A program made the translations under genes and the position numbers. Shown one piece after another: positions 44,036 through 56,000 of a DNA stretch of 64,000 nucleotides. This DNA is from Sequoia sempervirens (taxonomy: Eukaryota; Streptophyta; Pinopsida; Cupressales; Cupressaceae): NCBI GenBank assembly GCA_007258455.2, contig VDFB02047230.1, forward strand, positions 154,677,797 to 154,741,796, given 5' to 3'. The notes beneath the pieces were generated by a model, which had not been told where the DNA came from, did no database searches, and saw nothing but the letters and a program-made list of their open reading frames with translations. Within the stretch, counting starts at the first letter, position 1; each line of letters opens with the position of its first letter.

Positions 44036-47000
44036 TAGTTCTCTCTTGGAATGTATGGGGCTTGAACAGTGGCCCTAAACAAAAAGTTGTTCAGGATTTG
44101 ATTAGGTGACATTCGCCTGATGTTCTTTTTCTATAGGAGACTAAGCTCTCTGTGGAGGGTATGATGGATTTAGTTCCTAAGTTATGGAGGAATGGTGAAT
44201 TCCAATGCACTGGTGTTCAGGGGTCTTTTGGAGGGGTGGAATGCTTATGGAACCCACAAAATATTTTCCCCCAATGGTGGGTGTCTTTTAAGTCCTCCCT
44301 TTCCATGGTGGCTTCTTGTTTTATGTCAGAGGAAATTTCTCTCTTCTCCAATGTGTATGCGCCTGTGGAGTTGCAGGGCAAGCAACTCTTGTGGTCCAAC
44401 ATTTGTTTAGTTCATAGCTTATTTCCTTACCATCCTTGGATTATTGGAGGTGATTTTAATGCTATCATAGAGCTTGTAGAGAAGTAGGGTGGTATCACAA
44501 GGCTGGAGGATTCGGCGTTGTTGCTTCAGGACAATATCTCTACTCTGAATCTTGTGGATATCAAGTCAGGCAATGGTCTATTCACTTGGAATAATAGGAT
44601 AATAGGAGATGCTTCTATTTTAGAAAGACTTGATAGATTTTTGGTGTCTAGTTTTTGGTTGGGGGATAGGTGGATGACTAGTTCTGAAATTTTGGATGGT
44701 CGAGGTTCTGACCATTGGCCAATTAAGATGGTGGCTGAAGAGCCTCAACGGTGTGCTAGAAAGACCTTTAAGTTCCAACTCATGTGGCTCAGGGATGAAT
44801 CTCTTCATGATTTTCTCCCTAGCTGGTGGGATCTAGGGAATCTAGCTTATGGCATTGCTATGTAATCTTTGTCAAAGAGGCTCTAGTATGTTAAATACAG
44901 GTTGAAAAGATGGAATGGGTAGCATTTTGGTAATTTGTTTCAGGAAAAATAGAAAGCTTAGGATAATCTAGACCTAATTACCAGAAAAATTCATGATCAA
45001 GGCCTCTCAAAAGAGTTGAGCTCGTTAGAGGTTGCTGCAACAAAAGAGGTTGAGGAATCAGAGTTAAGAGAAGAAATTTTTTGGAAACAGAAGTCCCGTA
45101 TTGGATGGCTTCAGGCTGGTGATAGGAACACTTCTTTTTTCCATAACTCAGTTAAAGATCAGAGGCAAGGTAATGCTATTTCTTCTCTCTTGTTTTCTGA
45201 TGGGGAAACTTTGTCCTCTTTCGCTTCTATTTCTATTGAATGCATTTAGTATTTCTCTACCTTATTCTCTGAGGATTCACCTCTTGCGGAGGAGGATGAA
45301 GCACAGATTCTTGATTGTATCCCGTAGCTAGTGACTAATGAAATGAATGAATTGTTGCTTTCTCTTATCACCTTTTCAGAGCTTGAGAATGTTGTGTTCC
45401 ATATGAAGAAAGGTAAAGCCCCTGGGTCTGATGGATTCCTAGTTGAATTTTTTTAGGAGTTCTGGGAAGTGGTTAAATTGGACCTCCTAGATGTTGTTTA
45501 GGAATCCTTTATGCATAAACAAATGTTAAAGTCTCTGAATGCTAATTTTTTAGCTCTTATTCCAAAGAAGGAGGGAGCTAATTCTTTGGATCTTTTTAGG
45601 CCTATTGCGCTATGTAATGTTGTGTATAAAATTATTATTAAAGTTGATTGCAGAAAGGCTGAAACCTTGGCTTGGTGGGTTAATATCTGAGGAGCAAGGG
45701 GGGTTTGTTGCTGGTAGACGGATCATGGATGGGGTTGTTATTACTGCTAAGACCATCCATTCTATGGAATCCTCAAAAGAAAAATCTATGTTTATCAAGT
45801 TGGAAATGGGTAAAGCGTATGATCATGTTAAATGGAAATTTCTGTTTAAAATTATTGGAGCATTTGGCTTTGCTGAGGGTTAGATTGAATGGGTCAGGAG
45901 TTGTGTCACTTCTTCTTCCTTTTCGGTGCTTATCAATGGTGAGCCCACTTGTTTGTTTGGTGCTTCTAGAGGCATCAAGCAAGGAGATCCCTTGTCTCCT
46001 TACTTATTCATCCTTCTTGCAGAAGGCCTAGGAAGGCTCATTCGTGCTCAGGTTGTTAGCGGCTTGCTTTAGGGTTGGAGTTGGGGAAATGATATTCCCC
46101 CTCAGTCTCATCTTCAGTTCATAGATGATACTACCTTGATGGGTAGGGAAAAGGTTGAGGAGGCTCTCAACTGGCACAGTGTGTTGGACAGTTACTTGGC
46201 AGCTTCTAGGCATTGCATTAATGAGGGGAAGTCCTTCATCTATTTCTTCCATACTCCTAAGGTTATCCAAAGGAGAATTTCTGGTATTCTTCATTTCCAG
46301 ATTGGTTCGCTTCCTTTTTCCTATCTTGGAATCCCTCTTTCCATTCGCTCTCTCCCCAAAAGGTTTTGGCAACAGACTCTTGATAAGTTTCCAAGATTGG
46401 TCAATCATTGGACTTGTAGGTGGCTCTCTTCAGGAGGTAGAGTGACTCTTTTGAATTCGGTGGTCCAAGCTCTCCCTCTTTATAGATGCTTTGTTCTTTC
46501 TGCTCCTAGTTTTATTAAAGATTTTGAAGAAATTGTCTATCAGTTTCTGTGGGCTAGAAATCTTCTTCATAGAAAATGGAGTTTGGTGAAGTGGGATATT
46601 ATTTGTAGGCCAAAGTAGGAGGGGGGCCTTTGTCTATGATGGATGGATTTGAATGGGTAGGCCTTGGCTGCTAAGTTGTATTGGTGTTGGTGCTCACAAC
46701 AACACATGTGGTGGGCTAAAATTTTAACCTTTAAATATTTGGGGCAGTGGAAAGTAGGGAGGTTGTAAGATTCAGTATGGAGGGGAAAGGTTCTATGATC
46801 TGGAGTACCCTTAAATGGGGTGCCAAGCTTGTTAAGCAAGGACTTTTTTGGATTTGTAAGGGGGGTCGAGATGCTCTCTTCTGGCATGATTCCTGGGATG
46901 GGCATCCTCCCATTGTGTCCTCTCATCCCCACCTCCACGAATTGTGCCAAATTTTCAAGGAGGTGGGTTGGTGTCATGTGGAAGAATTCAAATCTGAACA

Positions 47001-48336
47001 ATCTTTGGGTCAGATTTATGTGTCCAGGTGGAAGGATCCCTTGGATTGGCCTCCTGGTGGTGCGGTGGAGGAATGTCAAGAGCTTGATAAGATTTTATTG
47101 GGTCGTGCCTACAATTCTCTCCATGGGAGTGATGTGCTTTCTTGGGGTCTTGATTTGAAAGGAAAATTTTTGGTTGCCTCTAGTTATTAGGTTTTGGATA
47201 CACAGGTTTTTGGGAGCTCCCAAGTTTCTTGGTGGAAGCACATTTGGAATAAATTTGCTTGGCCTGAGTGTAATTTTTTCTCTTGGCTCATGGTCCAAGG
47301 TAAGTGTCTTAATTGGGACAATCTTTGGAAATGAGGGTTCCAGGGCCCCTCCATGTGCATTCTGTGTGGTCAGCATGAAGAATTCTTATCGCATCTCTTT
47401 TTTTAGTGTTCTTTTGTTAAGGCTATCTGGCATCACTGGTGGATTCTCTGGAGCTTACTGTGTTGCCATGTCTCTTCTTTGGAGGATTTTTGGAAGAGAC
47501 AAGGATCTTCTCTTGCCACAACCTCTTTTCTTAAAATTGCTTGGAGCATTGGTCCTAGTTTGATTGTTTGGAAGATTTGGTTGGAGCGTAACAAAAGAAT
47601 TTTCCTAGATAAAAAATTGCTCATGAGGCAACTTTGGAGACGAATTCTTGGGGCTTTGCAGGAGAATTTGATTACAAAGTGTGACTTTTCTGTGCCAATT
47701 GATCCTAGGGACTTGGGTGTTGTTAATGCCCTGGGTCTTATCATAGGGGATAGGAGTATTTTGAGCAAAGTGCAACATAGGAGTGGGCGTGAGAGAGTTG
47801 CTCGTGAGGGCTTTTGGTGTCCGCCTACTCTAGGGGAGCTAAAAATCAATATGGATGGGTCATCTAGGGGTAGTCCTAGGCACGTTGGGGTTGGTGGTAT
47901 TGGTAGGGACAACCTTGGAGTGGTGGTTTTTTTCTTTTCTATGTATCATGGTTTGCAAACTAATAATCTTATGGAGGCAAGTGCTATTCTCTTGGCGATG
48001 GAGCGGGCGGTTGGCCTTGGATGGTGGCAGATTGTTTATGAATCTAATTCTCAGATGGTTATTGATATGTTGAATAAGTGAAATTTGGAGGATGTGAATT
48101 GGCAACTAGTTGTGGTTGTCAAACAAATTGTTTCTATGTGCTCTTCTTTGGAGTCCATTATTTTCTGCCATATTCCGCGGGAGTGGAATAGGGTGGCTGA
48201 TGGGCTGGCTAGATGGGCTTCAGAGAGGACTAATTATTGGTATGTGGATGATTGGGGCAATACTCTTGAGGATATGGCCCTTGTTCTTGAGGAGTGGGTT
48301 GCTGAGGATATGAGGTGCTTCTTGGGTGTGAATTAA
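44032..48336 (+). pseudogene. LINE-1 ORF2: endonuclease, RT, zf-RVT, RNase H
   Basis: ATG 44032 overlaps the ORF1 stop and opens MIVLSWNVWGLNSGP. The endonuclease region has FL-stop-ETKL (TAG 44134-44136), PWIIGGDFNAI (about 44430-44463) and GSDHWPIKM. RT has KKGKAPGSDGF (about 45400), LISEEQGGFVAGRRIMDGVV, FIKLEMGKAYDHVKW, QGDPLSPYLF and FIDD (46118-46129). WWKHIWNKFAWPECNFFSW and the Cys/His region near 47340-47410 are zf-RVT. RNase H (about 47835-48270) has LKINMDGSSRG, NNLMEA and YESNSQ, where the family has ESDS, so a catalytic Asp is Asn. It ends FLGVN at 48336. Many TAG stops and several frameshifts make it inactive. Confidence 0.9.
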
Positions 48337-48432
48337 TTCTTGTTTTTTTGGGCCCCTTGTGGCTTCTTTCTTCGAACTTTGTAATGTTGTTTTGATTAAA
48401 TAAAGTTTTTACCCTCTTTTATAAAAAAAATA

Positions 48433-48449
48433 AATTAGATCCACATGCA
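48433..48449 (+). repeat. LINE-1 target-site duplication, right
   Basis: AATTAGATCCACATGCA, identical to 41975-41991. Confidence 0.95.
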
Positions 48450-49431
48450 TTCATTGAACCCTTATTCTATTAAAGTGATTAATCATGAAATACAATTAAT
48501 AGAAACTAAAATGAAAACATCATACATAAGAGAACACTAGATTTACATGGAAAATCTAATGAGGTAAGAACCACGGTGAGGATTATCTCACAATATAAGT
48601 AATTGCAAAACCAATACAAGGGCCCACTACTAGAACACACTGTCCAAAAGGCTCACAACCAAGGATCACTGCCATAGAAAGAACACCAGAAGATAGAAGA
48701 GAAATGTTACATAGAGAAAAAATTCTCAATATAATGGGGAATCCACCACAAATGCTCCAACACTTTCGCATCCTTTTTTGAAAGATTGTGGACACCTTCA
48801 GCTCACTGCAGTCAGAAGTCCAACACTTTGAAGTTTGCACTGCTCTGATCAAATTCGCATCACACACATCACTCGCATCGATATCACATCTATCTTGCTT
48901 CTCTCTTTCTTGCATCTCACAACATCACCACTATTTATTTATATCAACCTCAACCTTGAAAACCTTCTCCAAGGTCGACAACTATTGGTTACAACTTACA
49001 AATTCAAATTAGGTCAGCACCTAAACATTCCCGTGGTGGATAAGAATGAAAGCGACCCATATAAATCCTTAATTAGGACCCAAATGAATCCTAACACACC
49101 TTAACACATTTTCATAGATTTCACATGTAGTGTTAACACAAGGTTGGCCAATACCCATACTAAACACCATAAACATTAAGTTCACACTTCCTTAAATCAA
49201 TTTGAAACTTCCAGAAAACAAAATTCACTTGAACACAATCCAAGATCATCCTGAAAATCAAGAGCTTTCTTCAAAAAAAATTTCACTTGAAGATTATAAT
49301 CATATTGTTTATCTAGAAAACACTACCAAATACTGCAATAATATGTAACTCAAGATGTACTTTCTTTTGATATGCCTAATCACTAATCCTCTTAACCCAA
49401 ACAGGAGAATAACACCATCATCTTTCCTTCA

Positions 49432-50292
49432 AAACCACCAGTCATGAAAAGCAACTACAGAGAAATGTGGAGAAAATACATTTCTCCCAGACACCTCTGT
49501 ACAACACTATAAAACTAGTTCACATACTAGTGAACAAAAATTTCTTTGCCCAATGATCCAAAAGCCCAAATTCTAGATATAGGGTGATCCCACAATACTA
49601 GTTTACAATTTCTGAGAGATGCTAATTTTTTTTCTGAAATCACATATTTTTAGAAAATATAATGATTTAAGCCTTGAAAAGTTCCATTTAAAGGATTCCA
49701 ATTGAAGAGGGTTTGATCAAACCACCTTAGATCAAACCCCCTTGGATAGAACCCTACTAGTTTTAAACCATACCTATAATGCAGACTCCTTTACACCTAT
49801 CAAAATGCTGATAAAAACCCACTTTTGATTTTCCTTTTGGGGAATCAAATGAATTCATTTAAAATTTATTTTTTGAAAGTATGTAGTCCTTATTATAAGC
49901 TTCCCAAAAAGTATAATTTTAAATAAATTTAATTTTATTATTAATATTTAATTTTTATTTCTTGTGAATGTAGGTTTTTCATCAAGAATCAAACTCTTTG
50001 TTTTGTACATGTGGAAAAATAGAAGATTATGATTTTTTTTTTGAAAAATATCAGTGCACTAGATATTGAAGTCCTTGATCCAACAAAAAAAGAAAAAATT
50101 GAATTTTGATACATATAAAAAAAATTATGTTGTATGCAGTCTTCCTATGTCTAAATTGTAATTGGTTTTTCGAAACTTGATTAAGGAAAAAATATTCAAT
50201 AAAACACTATGAAACCAAATGAAAGCATTAGATATCATAGTTACAAATCTAAATTAAAAAAAAAAAAAAAAATTATCTATAGAAACGTAAAA
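49432..50292. other. Unassigned AT-rich DNA
   Basis: No gene recognised. A small inverted repeat GGGTTTGATC / GATCAAACCC lies at 49709-49718 and 49730-49739 with an 11-base loop. A run of A lies at about 50255-50271. Confidence 0.5.
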
Positions 50293-51647
50293 TGTACTTA
50301 TTGATCTCGTGCACCTGATCTTGATTTACTAACACCAGTTCATCCTAAATCATCTCCTTTACTTTAACCATTTAATTAAATAACATTTATTTGATTAAAT
50401 TCATCACATTTCATCTATTAATCAAATAAATTAATTTTATCTGATTAAATCATTATATTTTATTAATTTGATAAATCATTTTGTTTAATTAATCTTAATG
50501 TTCCTCTTTTGATTAAATAAATCACTTTATTTAATTAAATCATATTTCATCTCCTTTAAATTAAATAAAATCACCTAAATATTTGATTTAAGTCTAACAT
50601 CATCCCTCTTTAATTAAATAAATAAAACTTTATTTAATTAATGCTAATATTCATTATTCCTCTCATTTTGATTTATTTAAATCCTAAAATTTAAGTCAAA
50701 GTGTCAAATCAATTAATTATCATCTAAATTAATCAAATCATGATTAATCCTAACACTAATCCCCAAAATCCTCTAGATTTTGCAACTTGTGCAAGCAAAT
50801 CAATTTAATTGATTTATAAATTCTTCTATTTTCATTCAAAAGGGCATCAAGTTGGAATATTCTTCAAATTAGAAAATTTTCTCCCAAAAGGACTTGTCCA
50901 TCCAACAAGGCATTAAAGGCCTCTTACATGTCCTTTTTTCTTGAGCCAAGTGGCATTAACTCTCCTTTCTTCTCCCTCCAACATGTCACTTCTCCAATTT
51001 CAAATATCCACCTAATAACATTTATGTGCACATTCATCAAAATGTGCTCCACCTCTATCCACTCACATGTTGACAAGTGGAAATGTGCTATTGGTTGATG
51101 TTTTTTCCCACATTGATCCCTTTTGCTTAATCTTCCATCTTTCTCTTCTATAAATAGAAGGCTCTTTTACCAATTTGGGCTCCACAACTTGAGGCAAAGT
51201 GACTATCCACAAATTTGAAGCAAAGTTCATCCATTTTCATCAAAATTATCATAGCATTTCATCACCATAGCTAGGTTATTGCAAATTTCATCAAGGATCA
51301 CCATTGATCATCTTCAGAGCTTACAAGGAATTAGGAAAGGGCTATTTTCCACATCAAAATAACACCAATTCCCCATGGGATTGAGAGTTTGAGCATTTGA
51401 ATAGGATTTAGATTGTTTTATTTGTGTTCTTCATGTTATTTCTTGTTCTTTATGTTTCAAATGAATCTTATGGGGAATGATGGTTTTTATTTGCATAATG
51501 GACTAATATTGTGTTGTGTGTTTATGTTTGTGCAGGTATCATAATGTTTCAAATGAATCTTATGGGGAATGCTAGTTTACATTTGTATAATTGACTAACA
51601 TTGTGTTGTTTGCTCATGTTTGTGCAGGTCTAGATATACCATTCACA
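50293..51647 (+). repeat. Element B (Ty3/gypsy) 5' LTR
   Basis: It starts TGTACTTATTGATCTCG and ends ACCATTCACA. It shares with the A LTR the alternating ATTTAATTAAATC blocks, a 'CTATAAATAGAAGGC' TATA-like site near 51150, the 'GGAAAGGGCTATTTTCCACA' segment and the 'TCTAG...TTCACA' end. It is too diverged to be the partner of any A LTR in this window. No right-hand LTR is visible before the assembly gap. Confidence 0.75.
51452..51635 (+). repeat. 92-bp tandem duplication in the B LTR
   Basis: ATGTTTCAAATGAATCTTAT begins at 51452 and, near-identically, at 51544; both units run to 'GTTTGTGCAGGT'. Confidence 0.85.
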
Positions 51648-52977
51648 TTTTGGTACTAGAAGGAGGGCGAATGTTGAAGAATTAACACATTTTTTGACCA
51701 AAATTTTGTTGTTTTTTGAGTTTTTGTGTGTCTATAGGAAACTACACTGCTACCAGGGTCAAACAGTGTCACTATTAGTCCAGTGACCCTATTTAGCGAC
51801 ACTTTCAAACTCCAAACTGTGATGCTTGAGTCATTTCCACTCAGCCCAGGTCAACCAAACTCCAAACTGCGTCGCTTGGTGAAACAGGGATGCAATTGTG
51901 GTCTCTGTTTCTCCAAAAAGTGCCACTAGTTTCACTAGAGCACTGCTGACCTCCTTCAAACTGTGTTGCCTTTGTAGATTATGCTGCTAGGGTGGGGTAA
52001 AATTCAGATTTCAAGTTTTGATTTGACATGTTCTTTTTAGTTTTGATCACCTTTTACTTCTAACTAGTTTTTGGCCTTTTTTTTGTAGTTTTTAACCAAT
52101 TTTGTAGGTTGCAGTGATCCAAGGGGAAGGAGGAAAAAAAATCAAGACTTCTTATTGAATCTTCATTCAATTGTATCAAGTGTTTTTAAACACTTTGGGG
52201 AGAAATTATAACCCCACTTCTAAGGACTTTGTCATCTTCAAGCTTTTTAGAACTCAAAATAATTTTCATTTGGGCTTAAAAAAGAACAAGAAAATGGATT
52301 AAAAAGAGCTTTAGGAACTTACTAGAGTTGGTTTTAGGGATTTAAAATTGAACAAACAAACTTCACATTTCAATCTTGGTGCTTAAAAAGAATCCATTCT
52401 TGCTTTGAAGGTTAAAATGAACATGTGATTTTTGTGCCTTGTAATCTCTTTTACAAATTAATATCATTTAAAAGGTGTATGCACTTCTCTCGCACTTCAC
52501 GGTGATCTTGAGAATCAAAATTATTTTGGTGATATTAAGTTGTATAAAATATTTCCTCCACACTTCAATTTGGATTCTTAAAATTGAACAAAATCTTGCT
52601 AGTGTGAGTGAGTACATTGTGTGTGTTCTCTCTTTGTTCATGTAAACAAAGATTGATTGAACTACGGATGTGCTTATTCACTTTTTTTTACCTTTAGAGG
52701 GCCTACCTAGGTGGAAAAAATTAATCACCCCAAAGGAACAACCCAAACCGGTAATAGGCTAAAGCCAAGCCTCTTCGAACTAGTATATAAGATGGATGCT
52801 TGAGGAAAGTTCAAGTATCATGAGTTATATCAACAAGATGGGAAGCAATGGTCACTTTTCGTATGTTGAATCTTTGTTGGATGGATGCCCATAATAAAAG
52901 CCAAACTGTGTAGAAGCCAAAATCCCTTTCTATTTGTTGGTACAAGAGGTCAAACCTCTAAAGCCGCCCCATGTTTT
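51648..52977 (+). mobile_element. Element B primer-binding site and leader, cut by the gap
   Basis: TTTTGGTACTAGAAGGAGGG follows the LTR end TTCACA, as in element A. The leader has repeated 'CAAACTCCAAACTG' units near 51808 and 51857 and the palindrome AGTGTTTTTAAACACT at 52179-52194, also found in the leader of A. GGGG...CCCC around 52197-52218 may form a second small stem. No gag was recognised before the gap. Confidence 0.65.
52179..52194 (+). promoter_or_regulatory. Leader palindrome shared with element A
   Basis: AGTGTTTTTAAACACT, identical to 16649-16664, about 530 nt after the LTR end. Surrounding leader sequence is much less similar. Function is not known. Confidence 0.5.
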
Positions 52978-53077
52978 NNNNNNNNNNNNNNNNNNNNNNN
53001 NNNNNNNNNNNNNNNNNNNNNNNNNNNNNNNNNNNNNNNNNNNNNNNNNNNNNNNNNNNNNNNNNNNNNNNNNNNNN
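52978..53077. other. Assembly gap of exactly 100 N
   Basis: One hundred N bases, a common placeholder for a gap of unknown length. The element B leader is on its left and LINE-2 ORF2 on its right. The 5' part of LINE-2 and the rest of B are missing. Confidence 0.98.
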
Positions 53078-56000
53078 TGGAATGTATGGGGCTTGAATAG
53101 TGGCCCTAGACAAAAATCTGCTCATGACTTGGTGCAAATTCACTCTCCTAATTTTCTTTTTTTATAGGAGACAAAGTTATTTGTTGAAAGCATGACTAGT
53201 CTATCATCTAAGTTGTGGAGTAGAGGTGATTTCTAGTGTATTGGTGCTCATGGTACTGCTGGGGGTGTGGCCTGCCTCTAGAATCCTTTGAGGATTCGCC
53301 CTCTCTAGTGGATGTCTTCTAAATCCTCTGTCTTTGATCGCTGCAAGCATTGAGACTGGGGAAACTAACCTCCTCTCCAACATTTATGCTCCCACTGACT
53401 TTCTAGGTAAGAAATATTTATGGTCCCATTTAAGGTTAATCCGAAGTATGGTGCCTTATCATCCTTGGATTATGGAAGGATATTTCAACGCCATTATTGA
53501 GTTGGCTGAGAAATAGAGTGGTATAGCAAGATTGGAACCTTTTGCCTTTTTGTTTCGTGATAACATATCAGTTTTGAACTTGGTGGATATCAAGCCTAAA
53601 AATGGACAGTTTACCTGGAACAACCAGAGAATTGGGGAGAAGTGCATTGCAGAATGACTTGATCACTTTCTAGTTTCTTGTTTTTGGGTTGGTGGTGGTT
53701 GGTCTACTTGTTCAGAGATTCTAGATTGGCAGGGTTCAGATCATTGGCCTATTAAGTTAGTGGTGTCCTCTGCTCGGGTGGCCCAATCTCCTTCTTTCAA
53801 GTTCCAACTTATGTGGTTGCGTGATCCCTCTTTATAGGACTATGTTGCTCACTGGTGGAGGATTGGTAGACTCGCCTATGGAATAGCTATGTATACTTTT
53901 TCCAAGCTATTGCAATATGTTAAATATCAACTTAAGTATTGGAATTGCCATTGTTTTGGGAACATTTTTCATGACAAATTGCTTGCTCAATCTAAGTTAG
54001 ATAATATAACCAGGGAAATTAGGGGGAATGGTTTGTCAGAAGCCTTGCTTCAAGAAGAGGCTATGGCCTTAAAAATCCTGGAAGAATGTGAAATGCGTGA
54101 AGAAATTTACTAGAAATAGAAAGCTCATGTGGAGTGGCTTCAAGAGGGGGATAAAAACACAGCCTTCTTCAATTTGGTGAAGGAGAGGAGGAATGGTAAT
54201 TCTATTCCAATGCTTGTGAATGATAGGGGAGAACATATTTCCTCCTTACATGAGATATCTAAAGAGGCAATGCAGTATTTTACTTCTCTTTTTAGGGAAG
54301 ACACTCAAGATGGTTCTGTTGAGGAAGCTCAGGTTCTTTCTTGCATCCCCCAACTTGTTACTAAAGAAATGAATGATAATCTTATGTGTTATGTTTCTCT
54401 GGAGGAGTTGGAGGAGATTTTTTTCCATATGAAGAAAGGGAAAGCTCCAGGTCCTGACGGGTTTCCAATTGAATTCTTTCAAGAATTTTGGGATATTATT
54501 AAGGTTGATTTATTAGAGGTGGTCTAGGAATCTCAGAGGAATAAATAAATGCTTCGGGCACTAAACTCCACTTTTCTTGCCCTCATCCCAAAACATGATG
54601 GAGCAGATCGGTTAAGCCAATTTCATCCCATTGCCCTTTGTAATGTGATTTACAAGATTATCTCTAAGGTGATTGTTGAAAGGTTGAAGAAATGGCTTAA
54701 ATGTCTAATCTCTGAGGAGCAAGGTGGCTTTGTGGCTGACCGGAAAATTCTGGATGGAGTTGTTATTGCTACGGAGACTATCCACTCTATGGCTACGTTA
54801 AAAGCTAAGGAAATGTTTATCAAGCTTGATATGGCTAAGGCTTATGATAGAGTCTGGTGGTCCTTTCTTCAGAATATTCTTGGGGCCTTTGGATTTGCTG
54901 AGGACTGGATTCAGTGGGTTATGAGTTGTGTAACTTCTACCTCCTTCTCTGTTTTAATCAATAGGGAGCACACTGAGCTTTTTGGAGCTTCTCGTGGTCT
55001 TTGGCAAGGAGACCCTCTTTCCCCTTATCTCTTTCTTCTTTTTGCTGAAGGGTTGGGGAGATTGTTGAAAAGTAATATTGAGTCGACGGTTATCCAGGGG
55101 TGGAGGTGGGGCAATGAGTTGCCTCCCCAGTCACACCTACAATTTGTGGATGATACTGCCCTAATGGGTATGGCTACTATCAGGGAGGCTACTAATCTAC
55201 GTAAGGCTTTGGATGTTTATCTCACTACTTCTGGTCAATTAATTAATGAAGATAAGTCCTCCATCTTCTTTTTAATACACCTGGACCTATTCAACAGAGA
55301 ATTGCTCTTATTATGAGGTTTCAGATAGGCTCTCTTCCTTTGACTTATCTAGGTATTCCAATCTCTTCTGGTAAGCTCCCTAGAGATTCTTGGTAGTATA
55401 TTCTAGACAAATTTTGAGTGAAGGTTAATCATTGGACTCATAGATGGCTTTCCTTTGCTGGGCATGTTTAGTTGCTTAAATATGTGGTTCAGGCTCTTCC
55501 CTTGTATAGATGTATGCTTCAGGTGGCTCCGATGGGCTTTGTTAAGGAATTGGATTCCTTGGCAAGGCAATTTTTATGGGCCGAAAACTTGTCTTCTTCT
55601 AAATGGAGCTTGGTCAGATGGGATATTGTGTTCTCCCCTAAACAGTTGGGTGGTCTGGGTTTGAGGCATTCGACTTTATCTGGGATGGCATTGGCTGTAA
55701 AACTTTATTGGAGATGGTGTGTGGAGCAAGATCAGCTATGGGCTAAAATTATACTTCTTAAGTATCTTCCTGGGATCCCAAAGGAGGAGGTTCCCCGTTA
55801 TCCTCTGGTGGGAAGTGGATTATTGGTTTGGGGGACTCTCAAGAAAGGGGCTACTTTGATTGAGGGAATATTTTGGATATGTAAGAAGGGAACTGATGCT
55901 CTCTTTTGGTCTGACTCTTGGGATGGTTTTCCTCCCATTATCTCTCAGTTTCCTAATTTATTGGCTCTCTGTCAGTGCTTCTTGGAGGTTGGTTGGTCAA

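Larger units (their letters stand above)
41992..48432 (+). mobile_element. LINE-1, full-length plant L1-type retrotransposon
   Basis: A perfect 17-bp target-site duplication bounds the element. It has a GT-rich 5' region (41992-42509), ORF1, ORF2 overlapping by ATGA, and a 3' end with AATAAA (48399-48404), 'GTTTTTACCCTCTTTTAT' and a short A-rich tail. All coding parts contain stops and frameshifts, so it is inactive. It inserted in a probable LTR. Protein similarity to LINE-2 and LINE-3 is high in RT and RNase H, lower in ORF1. Confidence 0.95.
41921..49431 (-). mobile_element. Tentative antisense solo LTR, split by LINE-1
   Basis: It starts TAAGAGGGGGGTGAATTAG, very like the start of the antisense solo LTR at 24291. 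After LINE-1 it goes on with 'TTACATGGAAAATCTAATGA' and 'CCACGGTGAGG', a layout also seen in the first solo LTR (TTTATGTGGAAACC). A possible end is CTTCCTTCA at 49431, with AAAC on both sides (41917-41920 and 49432-49435). Without LINE-1 it would be about 1050 bp, close to the 1047 bp of the other. The right end is uncertain. Confidence 0.4.
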
